Shown: positions 23,815 through 34,907, numbered from the stretch's first letter. The stretch is 64,000 nt of DNA from Hymenopus coronatus (GCA_030762935.1 CM060898.1:95524781-95588780), one strand, 5' to 3'. Translations and numbers: made by a program. Notes: generated from the letters alone by a model not told the origin.

Positions 23815-24850
23815 TAAACTAATCTGCATAGTTGATGGTCTTAATTGTAAGCCCTCCTTAAACAAAGTTTCTGATTCGTTCTAAAGCTTTCCATTGCTAA
23901 CCAATCACTTAAAAGATGGGTAACATGCAACTTCCTTTAGGCACACCTCTTCCTATTTCTTCACTGTTGGTCACCACGTGCTCCAGACGCACTTTCACTT
24001 TTTGACCCAGATAGAAGTTGCGGACGAGTCTTCTATCCTTCCAGTCAATCTATTTGTTTGAATATTTCCATTGACTTTTCCAAATTCACCCGGTCAAAAG
24101 GCTTTTGTCAATCAATAAAGTTGGCACACACATTTCTTCGTTGTCAGCTAAAAACTCTGATATAATCCTTAACATTCCAATTGCATCTCTAGTTCCTCTT
24201 CCTTTCCTAAATCCAAATTGATTTTCTCTAATTGCGTCTACCATTCTACTTTGTAGTCTGGTAAAATCTATACCGCAATTCTCCCTAAGTGAGATTTTAA
24301 GCTAATAGTTTTGTATCACTGAAAGTCTTGGCCTACTTTGTCTTCTTCAGTGTAATCATACTAACCTCTAGGGAATCTTTACATCATTTTCCTCTTTAGT
24401 AAATTTTGTTGACAAGTTCGTCGAATTCCGAGCACATTTTCTCCTAATTCCTTGAGTACATCTACTGGTAGGCCATCATTTCCTGTGATTTTTCTTCTCT
24501 TCATTTCTCTTACAGACTTTCACTCTTCATCCTTCAAGACGTTCGGTCCTTTATTGTCTTCATCCAATAGTTCATCTGATTCCATCTCGATACCTTATGA
24601 TCGAACTTTCAAGTCCTAAGATTCTTCTGTATAATTCTCCCATATTTAAGCATCATTTTTTGGTTTGTAATCAATTTTCCTGAGTATACTCTATTAAAAA
24701 TGCCCCTATTTCTTTATTCTTTTGACATTATAGCTCTATCACTTTCTGATACATTAAATTATACCTTCCTTAACACTTAAATTCCATGATTTCAACAAAA
24801 TTTTCTTTAAAGTATTTTTCCTTTACTTTTCCAGCGGTAGAGAAATAATA
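23815..24850 (-). mobile_element. RTE/BovB-like LINE, 5' part of reverse transcriptase ORF
   Basis: Minus-strand pieces in order: GKVKEKYFKENFVEIMEF near 24830; WENYTEES near 24640; DEDNKGPNVLKDEE near 24550; SVREMKRRKITGNDGLPVDV near 24520, the finger motif; TISLKSHLGRIAVQ near 24300; KEEELEMQ near 24200; AFDRVNLEKSMEIFKQIDW near 24100, motif A; LVRNFYLGQKVKVRLEH near 24025; IGRGVPKG near 23950, motif B; and IKTINYAD near 23830, the YADD box with a stop after YAD. The order matches an RTE-type reverse transcriptase. Several stops and frameshifts are present. The endonuclease domain is absent. Confidence 0.87.
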
Positions 24851-24859
24851 AGTTTTTTC

Positions 24860-25233
24860 TAAACGGATTGCTTCATAGTTATATGCCAAATGTAGCAATA
24901 TGTGAAGTTACTTCGTAAGTAACTAAAGCAAGAAAAACGGGTCAAGGGGGGGGGGGTTCCATTTAACATAATCCACTCCGAAGAAAACTTACTATTTCAT
25001 ATTTTTCTCTATTTATTTAACGCCCTTTTTAGCACTCCTCAGAGAAGGAATTATGTTATCATATAATAGTGTGCTATTAAAACAGTACCAAAACTGTGGT
25101 GCATACCAATTTTCATAGGCATTCTTCAATCATTCACGGGTGATAACTAAGGCTATAAAACACACACAGAAGCAACACTTCAGAAGGTGTATTTTTATTC
25201 CAGAAATATTTTTCTACATATTTCAATAATTTA
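24860..25233. other. Unassigned sequence
   Basis: AT-rich with a short G run near 24947. No family or gene recognised. Confidence 0.3.
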
Positions 25234-25822
25234 TAAAAAATCTGATGCGTTCCATTCAAATGACTTTCTCTACATCTCTGCAACAAATTATTGTTAGAAA
25301 GCTTATGCTTCTATTTACTTCATCCTAATCGAGAAACATTAGCCGAAATGGTCTTATTACTTGCTTCCTTGAAAGTAGAAGTGAAATAAGGGTGTACCAT
25401 AGGTTAAAGTGATAGTCAAAAGCTGGTTGCTATGTGATTGAACTTCCTTTGTTTGTATGGACAGGAGTTGACAAATTCCAGTATGAGAAAAGTATGTTTA
25501 TTAACGCTGAAACAAAAAACAAGGAATGCTTAAAAAACGATTAACTTCACGAAAAAAATGTATATAACATAAATTGTGCTCTACATTTTTTGTGTAATAA
25601 GTTTTTATCTAACTCTTACAGTTTAGCAGTTATGCAAAATCCCGTAAATTTCATCGAGAATAAAGTAGCCTTCAGAGGCTATTCCCAGAAAATTTAGGAT
25701 ATACATTTTATTTGTCAGGTAAATATCTTTAGTATACGATATTTTGATCAAAATCGTTAGAGCCATTTTTAAGAAAATCAAAAATGTCGAAAACATTTCC
25801 ATGTAAAGGGTAGTTTGGAGTG
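25234..25822 (+). repeat. R850 copy, 5' two thirds
   Basis: AAAAAATCTGATGCGTTCCA start, CATGACTTTCTCTACATCTC-type subterminal block, through to CCATGTAAAGGGTAGTTTGG. The hairpin end is missing and the sequence switches strand at about 25822. Confidence 0.78.
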
Positions 25823-25880
25823 TAACAATGATTTGTAGAGGAAGTGATGCAAATGAAACACATAGGATTCTTCTATAGTA
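25823..25880 (-). repeat. R850 terminal fragment at an inverted junction
   Basis: TAACAATGATTTGTAGAGG, then GTGATGCAAATGAAACACAT and AGGATTCTT. This is only the last ~55 bp of a minus copy, appended to the plus copy. Confidence 0.6.
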
Positions 25881-26615
25881 AGTTTCTGTCTCTACCTATC
25901 CATGAATTGGCATATAGTGAAATGAATACGCTTCTAATTAAGGTTCTTAAAAAGAGGATTTTGTTGAATTACTGTGCATTAGAAAAGAGAGATTAACTCT
26001 ATAGATGGGGTATGAACCCATTAGCTTAAATTTAGCGTACTTTTCTATATTTTGGTGTAAGGTGTACAGACATTTTTGATAATCAAGTACCAGAATGAAG
26101 GGGTTTGCTGTATGTTTGCTGAAAATATAGAATTTAGAGTTTATTCACCATGCAAGTATTTCACAGATATGGTCATTAGAGTAATATTTGAATAAATAAA
26201 AAACGACGTCCTGCATGGAATACAGATTGCAACAAAAAAGTATTCGCTAATTTCTTTGACCTTTTTCAGGTTGAGGAATACACGCATAATTCACGGTAAA
26301 CCATGGACAAGGAAATAAGATAACGAAGACAAAGGGAAGAATTGCTGGAACAAAGTGAAAGAATTGCAGGAACAAAGTGATGAAAGGTACAAGATGCACA
26401 TGATATGCAAATGTTGTAATTATTTACAATGGATGTGCCGCAGTGCTACTAATGAACGTAGTACCTAGGTTTTAAAACATGTATGGGGTAAATCTGGAGC
26501 ACGGAAATACGCTAAAACATATTTCAAAATAACAAGCTTAACGTCTTCTGTGAATCCAAAATATATGAGGGCTGATTCCATAGCAAATGTTAACGTTATT
26601 ACTTTCTCCATTACC
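25881..26615. other. Unassigned AT-rich sequence
   Basis: No ORF, repeat family or structured element recognised. Confidence 0.3.
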
Positions 26616-26619
26616 AGTT

Positions 26620-26880
26620 ACTGAGCTAGATTGCTGGGCGGTAACGTGTGAGGCTCGCATTTGTTAGATTCCCCCGGAATACCCTACTCTACCATGGGGT
26701 TTTTGATTGTTAGCCAAGGCGTATGTCGGAGTGGTGTAGTCCACCATAATTCTTTCATTTCCTCTCATTTCAGATGAGTTTTCAGGTTCTTCAGCATCAG
26801 TGGCGCCGGGCAAATGGTGCATTTGCTTCCCATCATTGTGTCGCACTGTGGGTGGGTCTTCCTTTGTTCCTTTATACTAC
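26620..26880 (+). mobile_element. Probable SINE fragment
   Basis: TGCTGGGCGGTAACGTGTGA resembles a tRNA-like head and GTTAGATTCCCCCGGAATAC a worn B-box region. A TTTTTGATTGTTAGCC block and a body with CATTTCCTCTCATTTC follow. It is weaker than the other SINE calls. Confidence 0.4.
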
Positions 26881-26911
26881 GGCCTACTTGCCTGCCAGTT
26901 GCAACTACATT

Positions 26912-27738
26912 CCTTCTAATGTGTTCAATTCACATGACTTTCTCTAGCTATTCTGCAAAAGACTATAACCTATTAATCGTTCTTACAAAAGCAGAAACTG
27001 TATTACTTAGTTCCTTTTAGGTAGAAGGGAAATAAAGGAATATTTTAAATGCTATGGCTGTGCGATTTTCATTGATATTCGGCTCCTTTTTATGGCGAGG
27101 AATAAAACAACAGAGATATGACACGGACGAGGACTTCCCGTTTAACTAATTTCACATTTAAATCAATAACTGGAAATATCTCGGAGATGACTAGCTGTAC
27201 AATAAAAAAAAGCAATGCATAAATTATGTGTTTTAACGAGATCCATGCTTCTTGCGCAGTAGGATTTTTCTATCTCTTACGGTTTACCAGTTGTGCAAAA
27301 GTAATTAAGAATGAAGAGGACGTCATGAGCTATTCCCAAGAACTAAAGGATATACATTATATTTGACATCTAAATATATTTAATATACACATTTTAATCA
27401 AAATCATTAGAGACATTTTTTAGAAAATCGAAAATTTCGAAAAATATACAATTTAAATGGTAGGTTTGAGTGATGGGGTTTTCCGGGAAACCTTCGTGTC
27501 GAACCTTTGGAAGATAATGAACTTAAATAACCAACTTTGGTATCTAACTTATTTTTCGTTTTTGAGCTATGATATCCCCAGACATACACACACACAAACG
27601 GACGTTTTTCTAAAAAAATGTTTTTGTTTTAATTCAGTGGGTCTCCAAAAGATTTATTTCCGATGCAATCTCGGTATGGAGTTTTTTTACTTTGTGTACC
27701 TATTATGTACATTGTACATGTGTGTCAGAGAAAATTAA
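26912..27738 (+). repeat. R850 copy, full length
   Basis: TCTAATGTGTTCAATTCACA start, GGGTTTTCCGGGAAACCTTC conserved block near 27476, CA tract near 27582, hairpin ATTATGTACATTGTACATG, end CAGAGAAAATTAAAA. Confidence 0.8.
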
Positions 27739-27766
27739 AATGTACCTATATGCACGTTACATCGGA

Positions 27767-28060
27767 TGGCGGCCCCGTAGCCGAGTGGTTAGACCGCTAT
27801 GGTTTGACCTTAGGGGACCGCAATGGAAATTATGGTAGACAAAGCGGCGTGTGGGTGGGTTCTCGTTTTCCCAACATCCATCCCACCAACTGCTCCGTCA
27901 TCACTATTTACCGTCATTTCATGTCATCTTCTTCCATACTCTCATTCAGGCATCCGGGTTGATCACCCTCATTCTGCTCTTCAAGCAGGCATTTGAACCC
28001 AGACGCTGCTTGTAAGCGTTGGGGTTGGGGGCGGGTAAATTCTTTATATGAGGAAGGTAA
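27767..28060 (+). mobile_element. tRNA-derived SINE, B box worn
   Basis: GGCGGCCCCGTAGCCGAGTG then GTTAGACCGCTATGG gives an excellent class II tRNA A box. The body has CGTTTTCCCAACATCCATCC, TTTCATGTCATCTTCTTCC and CTCATTCAGGCATCCGG, in the order seen in the other SINEs. No B box is intact. It sits between the hairpin ends of two R850 copies. Confidence 0.65.
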
Positions 28061-28119
28061 ATAGCGAAAGACGAAGAGGATTAAGAGGTTTTCACGGAGG
28101 CTACATAGCACACAACATC

Positions 28120-29124
28120 TTTACTTTCTCTAGCATGTATGTCCAAAGATAGAGTAGATATTGTATTCCACCCAAAAATTTGATTTCGAGATTTCACCAG
28201 AAAACAGATTTAGGGTCCACTGGTTCCAAACAAAGCATTTTATAAAAAAATCCGTACTTTATGTCTGAGGACAGCCAACTCTAGAGCAAAATTCGGTTAA
28301 ATACCAAAGTTGATATTTAAATTCAGTATTCTCCAAGGATGCGACACGGAATATTGTATTTCATTCAAAACTTCGATTTCGAGATTTCACCAGATAAACA
28401 TAGTTTAGGGTCCAGTGGTTCCAAACTAAGCATTTTATAAAAAGATCCTTCATGTGTGTCTGTGGGTGACATAACTCTAGAGCAAAATTCGGTTAAATAC
28501 CAAAGTTGATATTTAAGTTCAGTATTCTCCAAGGATGCGACACGGAGCTTTTCGGCCCAAATTACCCAAATTACCCTTTACATGGAACATTTTTAGAAAA
28601 CGTTGATTTTCTCAAAAATGACTCAATGATTTTGATTAAAACATCATATGCCAAATTTCCTGAAGACTTCATCGTTCTGGATGACTTTTGCATTACTTTT
28701 ATGTAACTGGTAAACCATAAGAGATATACAAAAACGTGCTACACAAAACATAAAGATCTCGTTAAAACACAATTTATGTCATATACATTTTTTTATACAG
28801 TTAACCGTTTCTGAGATATTATTGGTTTCAGTTTCCTGAAATGGGAAGTCATATTTCTTTATGTCTCTGTCTTGTTTACTCCTAGCAAATAAAAAGAACC
28901 GAATTTCAAAAGCTTCATTTAGCGACCGGCTTTTGAAAGATTTGACTACCGCTTTCGCCTAGTGCACTTTCTTATTTCCCTTTTACTTAAAAATAAGCAA
29001 GTAACAAGGCAAATTCTGCTAATGTTTATCTCGTTTAGCATGATATAGATAAAAGAATAATAAGAAATGTTTGTTTGCGGAACAGTTAGATAAAGCCATG
29101 TGAATGGAACACATCAGATTTTAT
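28120..29124 (-). repeat. R850 copy with internal 193-bp tandem duplication
   Basis: TTACTTTCTCTAGCATG start and GGAACACATCAGATTTT end. The block beginning ATATTGTATT occurs at 28158 and again at 28351, and both repeats run to CCAAGGATGCGACACGGA. The copy is therefore longer than the family norm. Confidence 0.82.
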
Positions 29125-29232
29125 GCAAGTTCTGTGGATATATATGTGATTGTCTCAAAAGAAATTTCGGCTAGATACTAAATTAATATTAAAGTTCATC
29201 CTCTAAGGGTGCGACAGCAACTTTCGTAGAGT
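29125..29232 (-). repeat. R850 core fragment
   Basis: GTCTCAAAAGAAATTTCGGC, then AAAGTTCATCCTCTAAGGG and TGCGACAGCAAC. Core only, in tandem after the previous copy. Confidence 0.5.
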
Positions 29233-29504
29233 AACATCACGAGAATTTACGAGTTTATCTAATGAAATTCGTTACCTCAAATTGGGTTTTTGTCTTCACC
29301 ATATTTAAAATTTAACAGATTATAAGATTATATAAATACTAATTACTTTATTATTTGTGTTTAAAAAAACAAATCATCACTGTTTTAGCTGCCGTATATA
29401 GGCTTACTGTGAGTAAACAATCTAATGTGTTACGGAATATTAACTAATGCTCGTAATAGTGGGTGAGATAAAAAGTCAACCACAAAATAAATTAAAGTAA
29501 CACA

Positions 29505-29995
29505 ACATAACATCTGATGTATTCCATCTATTCTGCGATATATTAATTTTTTGTAGCAGGCTGAATGAGATAAACTTCAGCAGAAATGTTTTATTAGTTA
29601 GTTCCTTGTAAGTAGAAGGGAAATAAAGGAATACACTAGGCTAAAGCGATAGTTAAATCTTTTAAAAGCTGTCGTTGTGCTATTGATCTTGAAAGTCTCT
29701 TCTCATTCCGTGGCCTGGAGTAAAACAAAAGAGATATGAAACGGGTGGGAACTCCCAATTTGAAAAACGTTTAAGTATTTTAACACTGAAGCTATTAATA
29801 AGTAATATTTCGGAAATGGTTAACTCTACAAAAAATCCACTTGACATAAATTGTGTGTTTTAATGAGATCCACATGTTTTATGTCGTAACTTTGTGACTA
29901 CCTCTTCCGGTTTACCCAGTTATACAAAAGTCAGTTAGAATGAAGAGGTTTTCAGAGGATGTTCACAGAAAAATCGAGATATTATATGTACCTAA
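29505..29995 (+). repeat. R850 5' half
   Basis: ACATCTGATGTATTCCATC start, GAAGGGAAATAAAGGAATAC and TTAATGAGATCCACATG blocks. It stops near ATCGAGATATTATATG, where SINE-like sequence begins. Confidence 0.7.
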
Positions 29996-30003
29996 ACACA
30001 TAC

Positions 30004-30300
30004 CGGGTGAGCCTTCTCATCCTTCGGATTGGTAACTAGGCATCCTTACATGTTACAGATGATGCGAAATGCAGGTGCTGACACCACATTCACCAGTCCG
30101 CTGATTAGGACTATGGTAGTGCTCCTCCTTAACTTGAGGACCAACGGGACCAACGGCTTTACTTCCCTTTCGAAGGAAGCCATGCTAAGGATTTTTACGT
30201 CCGAAAAATCCATCGTCCTCCGCCGGGTTTGGACCCGCAACCTTGGGTATATCAAGTTAGCATGGTAACCGACGAAGGGCGACAACGATGTAGAGGGGCG
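30004..30300 (-). mobile_element. tRNA-derived SINE
   Basis: Minus strand from ~30290: TCGGTTACCATGCTAACTTG, then B box GGTTGCGGGTCCAAACC. The body ATTTTTCGGACGTAAAAATC and GGCTTCCTTCGAAAGGGAAG, then TAAAGCCGTTGGTCC, resembles a SINE body I associate with several insects. The 137-codon minus ORF 30046-30459 spans it and is not considered a gene. Confidence 0.6.
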
Positions 30301-30499
30301 TTCGCTAGATGGACCATACGACAAACTGAACAAGATCCACCAGACGCCACAACATGCATCGCTGGAGCACTGTAAACCCACATTGAATACGAGTCCCACA
30401 TTAGTACCTTTCGAGTCCGATGAGTTTCCAATGCTTGGGCTGGTGTATTCGGTGATCATCTAGTAAGCGCGAATTTTTATGATGGCCAACTGACTGGAA

Positions 30500-30915
30500 A
30501 TCGTTAAATCGTAATATTCACTTCCTACAACAACTGCGAACTCTACTGGATGAAGTTCCGTCTCAGAACTGACTACATGGTACCAACATGATGGGGCGCC
30601 AGTTCATGCTGCCCTTTGTATAACGGATTATCTCGAATCCACCACCGAATCGGACGGCATGGACCAATAGGGTGAACAGCATGCTCACCAGATCTAACCC
30701 AATTATTCGTCTTATGTAGTTAGCTTAAAAATATCGTGTACCAGAAGTGGCCAAGCCCCTCAACATTTCTGGGAACGCATCATCTTAACTTGCCATGACA
30801 TCATAAAGGCCATGTTGCGCCGAGTTTGGCTGGCGATGATAGACAGCTTTTACATCCGCTGGCATGGTGGCCAGTTCGAACACCTATTACAACCACAAGT
30901 TAGAAAAGGGTAAAT
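30500..30915 (+). mobile_element. 3' piece of a mariner-type (DDE_3-like) transposase
   Basis: Plus frame from ~30580 reads WYQHDGAPVHAALCITDYLE, the second catalytic Asp block (QQDGAPPHxxxxVRxxL). It continues with SLKISCTRSGQAPQHFWERI, then MLRRVWLAMIDSFYIRWHGG and QFEHLL, the usual C-terminal end of these transposases. Internal stops exist and the SPDLTPLDFFLW block is degraded. The N-terminal and first catalytic regions are absent. It is a separate copy from 17.4 kb and 35.0 kb. Confidence 0.75.
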
Positions 30916-31039
30916 TGTAAAGGCTTATCTGTATGATGGTCCGGCATGATGTCATAATCACTGACAAATGCACTACTTTGGGAACCGGAGAGATTTCATA
31001 ATATGGACTTGTAAACATTATCTAGTAAACTCGCTGAAT

Positions 31040-31295
31040 TTTGCAAGAACGTGACACGAAGATTTTTCAGGAAAAGTTCGCAACCCCAAACTATCCTTTA
31101 CATGGAGCTTTTTGAGTTTAAAGACAACACATATGTATGTTATATATAACATATTAAAACATTTACATAACAAATAAAAGTATATCCTCTGATACCCCCT
31201 TTATTCTGAATGACTTTGGTACAACTAGTAAGTCGTAAGAGATAATCAAATATGTTACCATAAAAAGTAGATCTGATTCAAACAATTTATGTGCG

Positions 31296-31331
<36 letters not shown>

Positions 31332-31400
31332 ATATAACATATTATATGTATTTTTGGAGTTAACAATTTCTGAGACAAGCCTTGTTTTTGGCTTAAATTG
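31040..31400 (-). repeat. R850 internal fragment
   Basis: AACGTGACACGAAGATTTTT, CCAAACTATCCTTTACATGG, then TTCTGAATGACTTTGG, up to TTTCTGAGACAAGCCTTG. Both ends are missing. A TA microsatellite sits within it. Confidence 0.65.
31300..31329. repeat. (TA)n microsatellite
   Basis: About 15 units inside an R850 fragment. Confidence 0.95.
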
Positions 31401-32057
31401 CACAATGCTGATCTATAAGGCAGAACATGTCGGGCGATTTCTCTTGGAAACATCAAACCTAAGAGGGCACTAGACTAGGTCTGTAGTTATGAGTGGTGAT
31501 AAAGTTTTATAAATCACATGTCCTTTGAAAATCAGCCCATGCAGAGAAAATTGCAGGATAATTTGGTCGCAATTATGAAGGGAAGGGCAATCACTCAATC
31601 CGCGATAACCACGTGGTTACTCGCACTCCCCTGCACTTGTCATCTTGTCAGGAAGCCTGAGGATATTGCGGTGGTTCCTCGACCCACAATAAAGTGCAAT
31701 TAGATGTGCGTGTTCGTAACATATGAGCTTCATCATTACCTTGTAATTTGGGATTCGTTAAGCTGATGCATTCACATAAAACAGAATTTGCTGGACCAAT
31801 AGTACTTGGGTGGTAAACAAGAAGCATATTTTCATGTTCCGTCCATTCTTTATTTCTGCTTTCTGAGTTTTAATAGTATTCACTATACACACATATTCTC
31901 CCTTCCGTGGGTAGTGGATCATCAAGAAGTCCTTCATCAACAGCTAAATGGTAAATCTAGGGGCTCAGTTATTGCTAATTAGGTAATTACTTAAGATGCA
32001 TTCACACGATTTCTCCATAGTTTATTTCTCATCCACAAACTATTACTATATAAGCGC
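31401..32057. other. Unassigned sequence
   Basis: No family recognised. A short palindrome CGATAACCACGTGGTTACTCG-like site is centred near 31612. Confidence 0.3.
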
Positions 32058-32216
32058 TGACTTTCTCACTGCTTACCTACAGGAGGTAAAGAGAATGTTG
32101 CATTCCACCCAAAAAACTCAATAACCAGATTTTATGGGAAATGCAAGTTTTGGGACTCCTTTAATCCAACTAAATCATTTTCAGAAAAAGGTGTATATGT
32201 ACATAAGTATGTATGT
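32058..32216 (-). repeat. R850 copy, left part (interrupted)
   Basis: CTTTCTCACTGC, GCATTCCACCCAAAAAACTC, GGGAAATGCAAGTTTTGGG and TTTTCAGAAAAAGG. The copy is broken at the GT tract by about 400 bp of other DNA and resumes at about 32620. Confidence 0.72.
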
Positions 32217-32270
32217 GCCAGATGGCCCAACTGCCCTGTGTTTGATGTGTGAAGATATCCCTTGGTACGT

Positions 32271-32479
32271 TTAAAGAGTTGTAGAACTCAACGGGGCTAT
32301 TTCATGTTAGGTCACTAGGGAACTGGCGTGAACGACCTTCGTTTTACCCGTCTTTGCTTATCAACGGAGACGTGAGCGGGTCAAGCTCATTGAAAGGGAT
32401 ACAAGCATGTTGTTCACGTCAGTTCTCCACTGACCGGCTTTAATTTGAAATAGGCCCGTTGAGTTCTGCAACTCTTTAA
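32271..32479. mobile_element. Fold-back MITE bounded by TTAA
   Basis: A 209-bp unit with long imperfect terminal inverted repeats. The left arm TTAAAGAGTTGTAGAACTCA then ACGGGGCTATTTCA pairs with the right end (TTAAAGAGTTGCAGAACTCA then ACGGGCCTATTTCA when read on the minus strand). Complementarity continues inward (GGAACTGGCGTGAAC against GAGAACTGACGTGAAC). TTAA at both ends fits a TTAA target duplication of the piggyBac type. No coding capacity. Confidence 0.7.
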
Positions 32480-32580
32480 CACACAAACGTTCAACTGCAC
32501 ACGTGAAATCCGGGACCGTTGAGTCAGTATATATATACACGATACACTATATACACACTCATATATGTATATACTTATTT

Positions 32581-32581
<1 letters not shown>

Positions 32582-32620
<39 letters not shown>
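32582..32620. repeat. (CA)(TA)n microsatellite
   Basis: Short CA stretch followed by about 15 TA units, at the point where the interrupted R850 copy resumes. Confidence 0.93.
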
Positions 32621-32623
<3 letters not shown>

Positions 32624-32925
32624 TGTTTTTCTGCCTGTGAACAGTATAACAGTATAACTCGGATATATATGCCAAACTTTACAGCCAAGTTCTTGTATAT
32701 TTCAAGGTTTTCAAGAAAATCTCAACATTCCAAACTATTCTTTACATGAAAAAGATATCGGTTTTCTTTCCTCAAAAATGGTTCTAACGATTCTGACCAA
32801 AATACATTCTTTTTAAGCTCTTTTGAATAAACGCAAATCTTAGATTTTATCGGAAGAGCGTAAAGCTCCCTTCATTCGGAATGACCTTTGTATGCTTGGT
32901 AAACGTTTAAAAGATAGAACAAAAA
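32621..32925 (-). repeat. R850 copy, middle part
   Basis: CTGCCTGTGAACAGTATAAC through CAAGGTTTTCAAGAAAATC and AAAATGGTTCTAACGATTC to GATAGAACAAAAA. It is cut by the mariner at 32928 and continues after 33815. Confidence 0.75.
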
Positions 32926-32927
32926 TA

Positions 32928-33813
32928 CAGGGTTACTACAAAAGAAATAGACAACTTCAACTGCTTGTAAAACAAAAACTATTAGAGATAGCAACCTAAT
33001 TATTTTGGAGGTATGTTGAGAAACTCTCAAAGTTTTGTTTGTTACTATTGGTAACGCTGTAGTGTTTTGTTTGTTGTTGCAGAAGCTGAAATGGCGGAAA
33101 ATCCTGTGAAAAAGGCATATTGCGTGTTGGAATTTGCTAGAACGCAATCAGCAACTGTTGTCCAACGACAGTTTAGAGCACGTTACCACAAAAATGAAAT
33201 GATGCGCTCACAAAAACCAGCATCGTCTTCATCATGTCGCAACATGTCGATGCAAAAGTCACGCCGTATGACCTTATCTTCTTCACTCAGAAACTGCAAC
33301 ATCTGTAATCTGTAAGGCATCATGTTCAGTCGCTTCCGCAAGATTTTCCATACAGTTTGCTGTGGAATTTGTAATTGCATGCTTGCCCTAGATGTCGATT
33401 TCTGTGGGCTTCTTATGTAGGCAGAACGAACACGTTCAACGTTTTCTTCCGAAACTCTTGGTCTTCCCGAGCTCTTCCCTTTGCACAAACATCCCGTCGT
33501 CTCGAATTTTCTATACCAGTCGTAGTTTGACTGTCTAGTCGGTGGCGTTTTGTGGTAACGTGTTCTAAAATGTCGTTGGACAACAGTTGCTGATTGCGTT
33601 CTAGCAAATTCCAACACGCAATATGCCTTTTCCACAGGATTTTCCGCCATTTCAGCTTCTGCAACAACAAACAAAACACTACAGCGTTACCAATAGTAAC
33701 AAACGAAACTTTGAGAGTTTCTCAACATACCTCTAAAATAATTAGGTTGCTATCTCTAATAGTTTTTGTTTTACAGGCAGTTGAAGTTGTCTATTTCTTT
33801 TGTAGTAACCCTG
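32928..33813 (-). mobile_element. Fold-back mariner-like element with truncated transposase
   Basis: An 886-bp element flanked by TA (32926-32927, 33814-33815). Ends are CAGGGTTACTACAAAAGAAA and its complement. The minus-strand ORF 33674-33183 (163 codons) starts with AEMAENPVEKAYCVLEFART, then SNYDWYRKFETTGCLCKGKS, SGRPRVSEENVERV and STSRASMQLQIPQQTVWKI. That is an HTH DNA-binding region of the DUF4817/mariner type. At RRDFCIDMLRH it runs into an inverted copy of its own 5' end. The left arm 32928-33194 repeats the right arm 33551-33813, including the start of the ORF. The whole catalytic half is absent, so the element can only have been moved in trans. Confidence 0.88.
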
Positions 33814-33815
33814 TA

Positions 33816-33890
33816 TTACTGTACAAAAAATGTGTACCTCGTTTAAGCATGCAATTTATTATAGAGTATTTATTTTAAAACTTCTCAGTC
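33816..33890 (-). repeat. R850 copy, right remnant after mariner insertion
   Basis: TTACTGTACAAAAAATGTGT then ACCTCGTTTAAGCATGC corresponds to the family block ACTTACTACACAAAAAATG then TAGATCTCGTTAAAACAC. It confirms that the mariner sits inside the repeat. Confidence 0.65.
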
Positions 33891-34037
33891 GAAGCAATAA
33901 TTTATTTAAGCTTAATTTAAACAAAAAACAGGTCAACTTAGATATTGAGGGGAAAGACTAAAGCTGCTCTTAATAGCATTTTAGGCTTCAACCCTCATCC
34001 CCAGTCCCCTTTTGAAATTTCAAATTGCACCCCCATA

Positions 34038-34907
34038 TTACTTTCTCTAGCACTTATGTACTATGTACTATGTGCATAATAGGTAGATAAGGTGCCATCC
34101 AAAATTCTATCTCGAAATTTAACCAAAATACATGTTTTGAAATCCCCTGAATCCAAAAAAGTAGTTTTAGAAAAATGTCCGCGCGTGTGTATGTCTATGA
34201 GCAGCATATTTCAAAAATGAAAAGTCCGTTAAATATCAAAGTATGTTCCAAGAATGAGACACGAAGATTTTCAAGAAAGTTTCCCATCCCCAACTACCCT
34301 TTACATGGGAAATTTTTCGAAATTTTGATTTTCTAAAAAGTTGCTCTATCGATTTTTATTAAAACAACATAAGTTTTCATGACAAACGAAATGTATATCT
34401 TGAGTTTTCTGAGAATAGCCTCTGAAAGCCTCTTCATTCTGGATTATTTTTGTGTAACTGGTAAGCTGTAAGAGATATACAAAAGCTTACTACACGAAAA
34501 AACATAGATCTCGTTAAAACACACAGTTTATGTCATTTAGATTTTTTGTAGCATTAAATCTTTCCAAGATTTACCTTGTTATTTATTTCAATTTTAAACT
34601 ACTTGATTTTCTCAAACGAGAAATCACCCTTCGGTTCGTAATTCTTTTGTATTACTTAGGAGTCACATAAAGAAATACGATTTTAATATTTTTTTCATAC
34701 AGTGATATATTTTAAAATACTTGGCTATCTCTTTAGCGTAGTGTATTCCCTTACATCCCATCTGCATACAAGGAAACAATAAGACAATTTCTGTTAATGT
34801 CTATCTCGATTAGTATAATATAGATAAATGAATACTCTTTTGAAAGAATGGTTTGTTTGCAGAACTGGCAGAAAAGGTCATTTAAATGGAACACATCAGA
34901 TTTTTTA
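34038..34907 (-). repeat. R850 copy, full length
   Basis: TTACTTTCTCTAGCACTTAT with a partly duplicated ATGTACTATGTACTATGTGC hairpin, GAGACACGAAGATTTTCAAG block, end GGAACACATCAGATTTTTT. Confidence 0.82.

Noticed and set aside
30046..30459. 137-codon minus-strand ORF as a gene
   Set aside because: It runs across a tRNA-derived SINE and adjacent transposon-like sequence. The open frame comes from GC-rich SINE sequence and has no domain.
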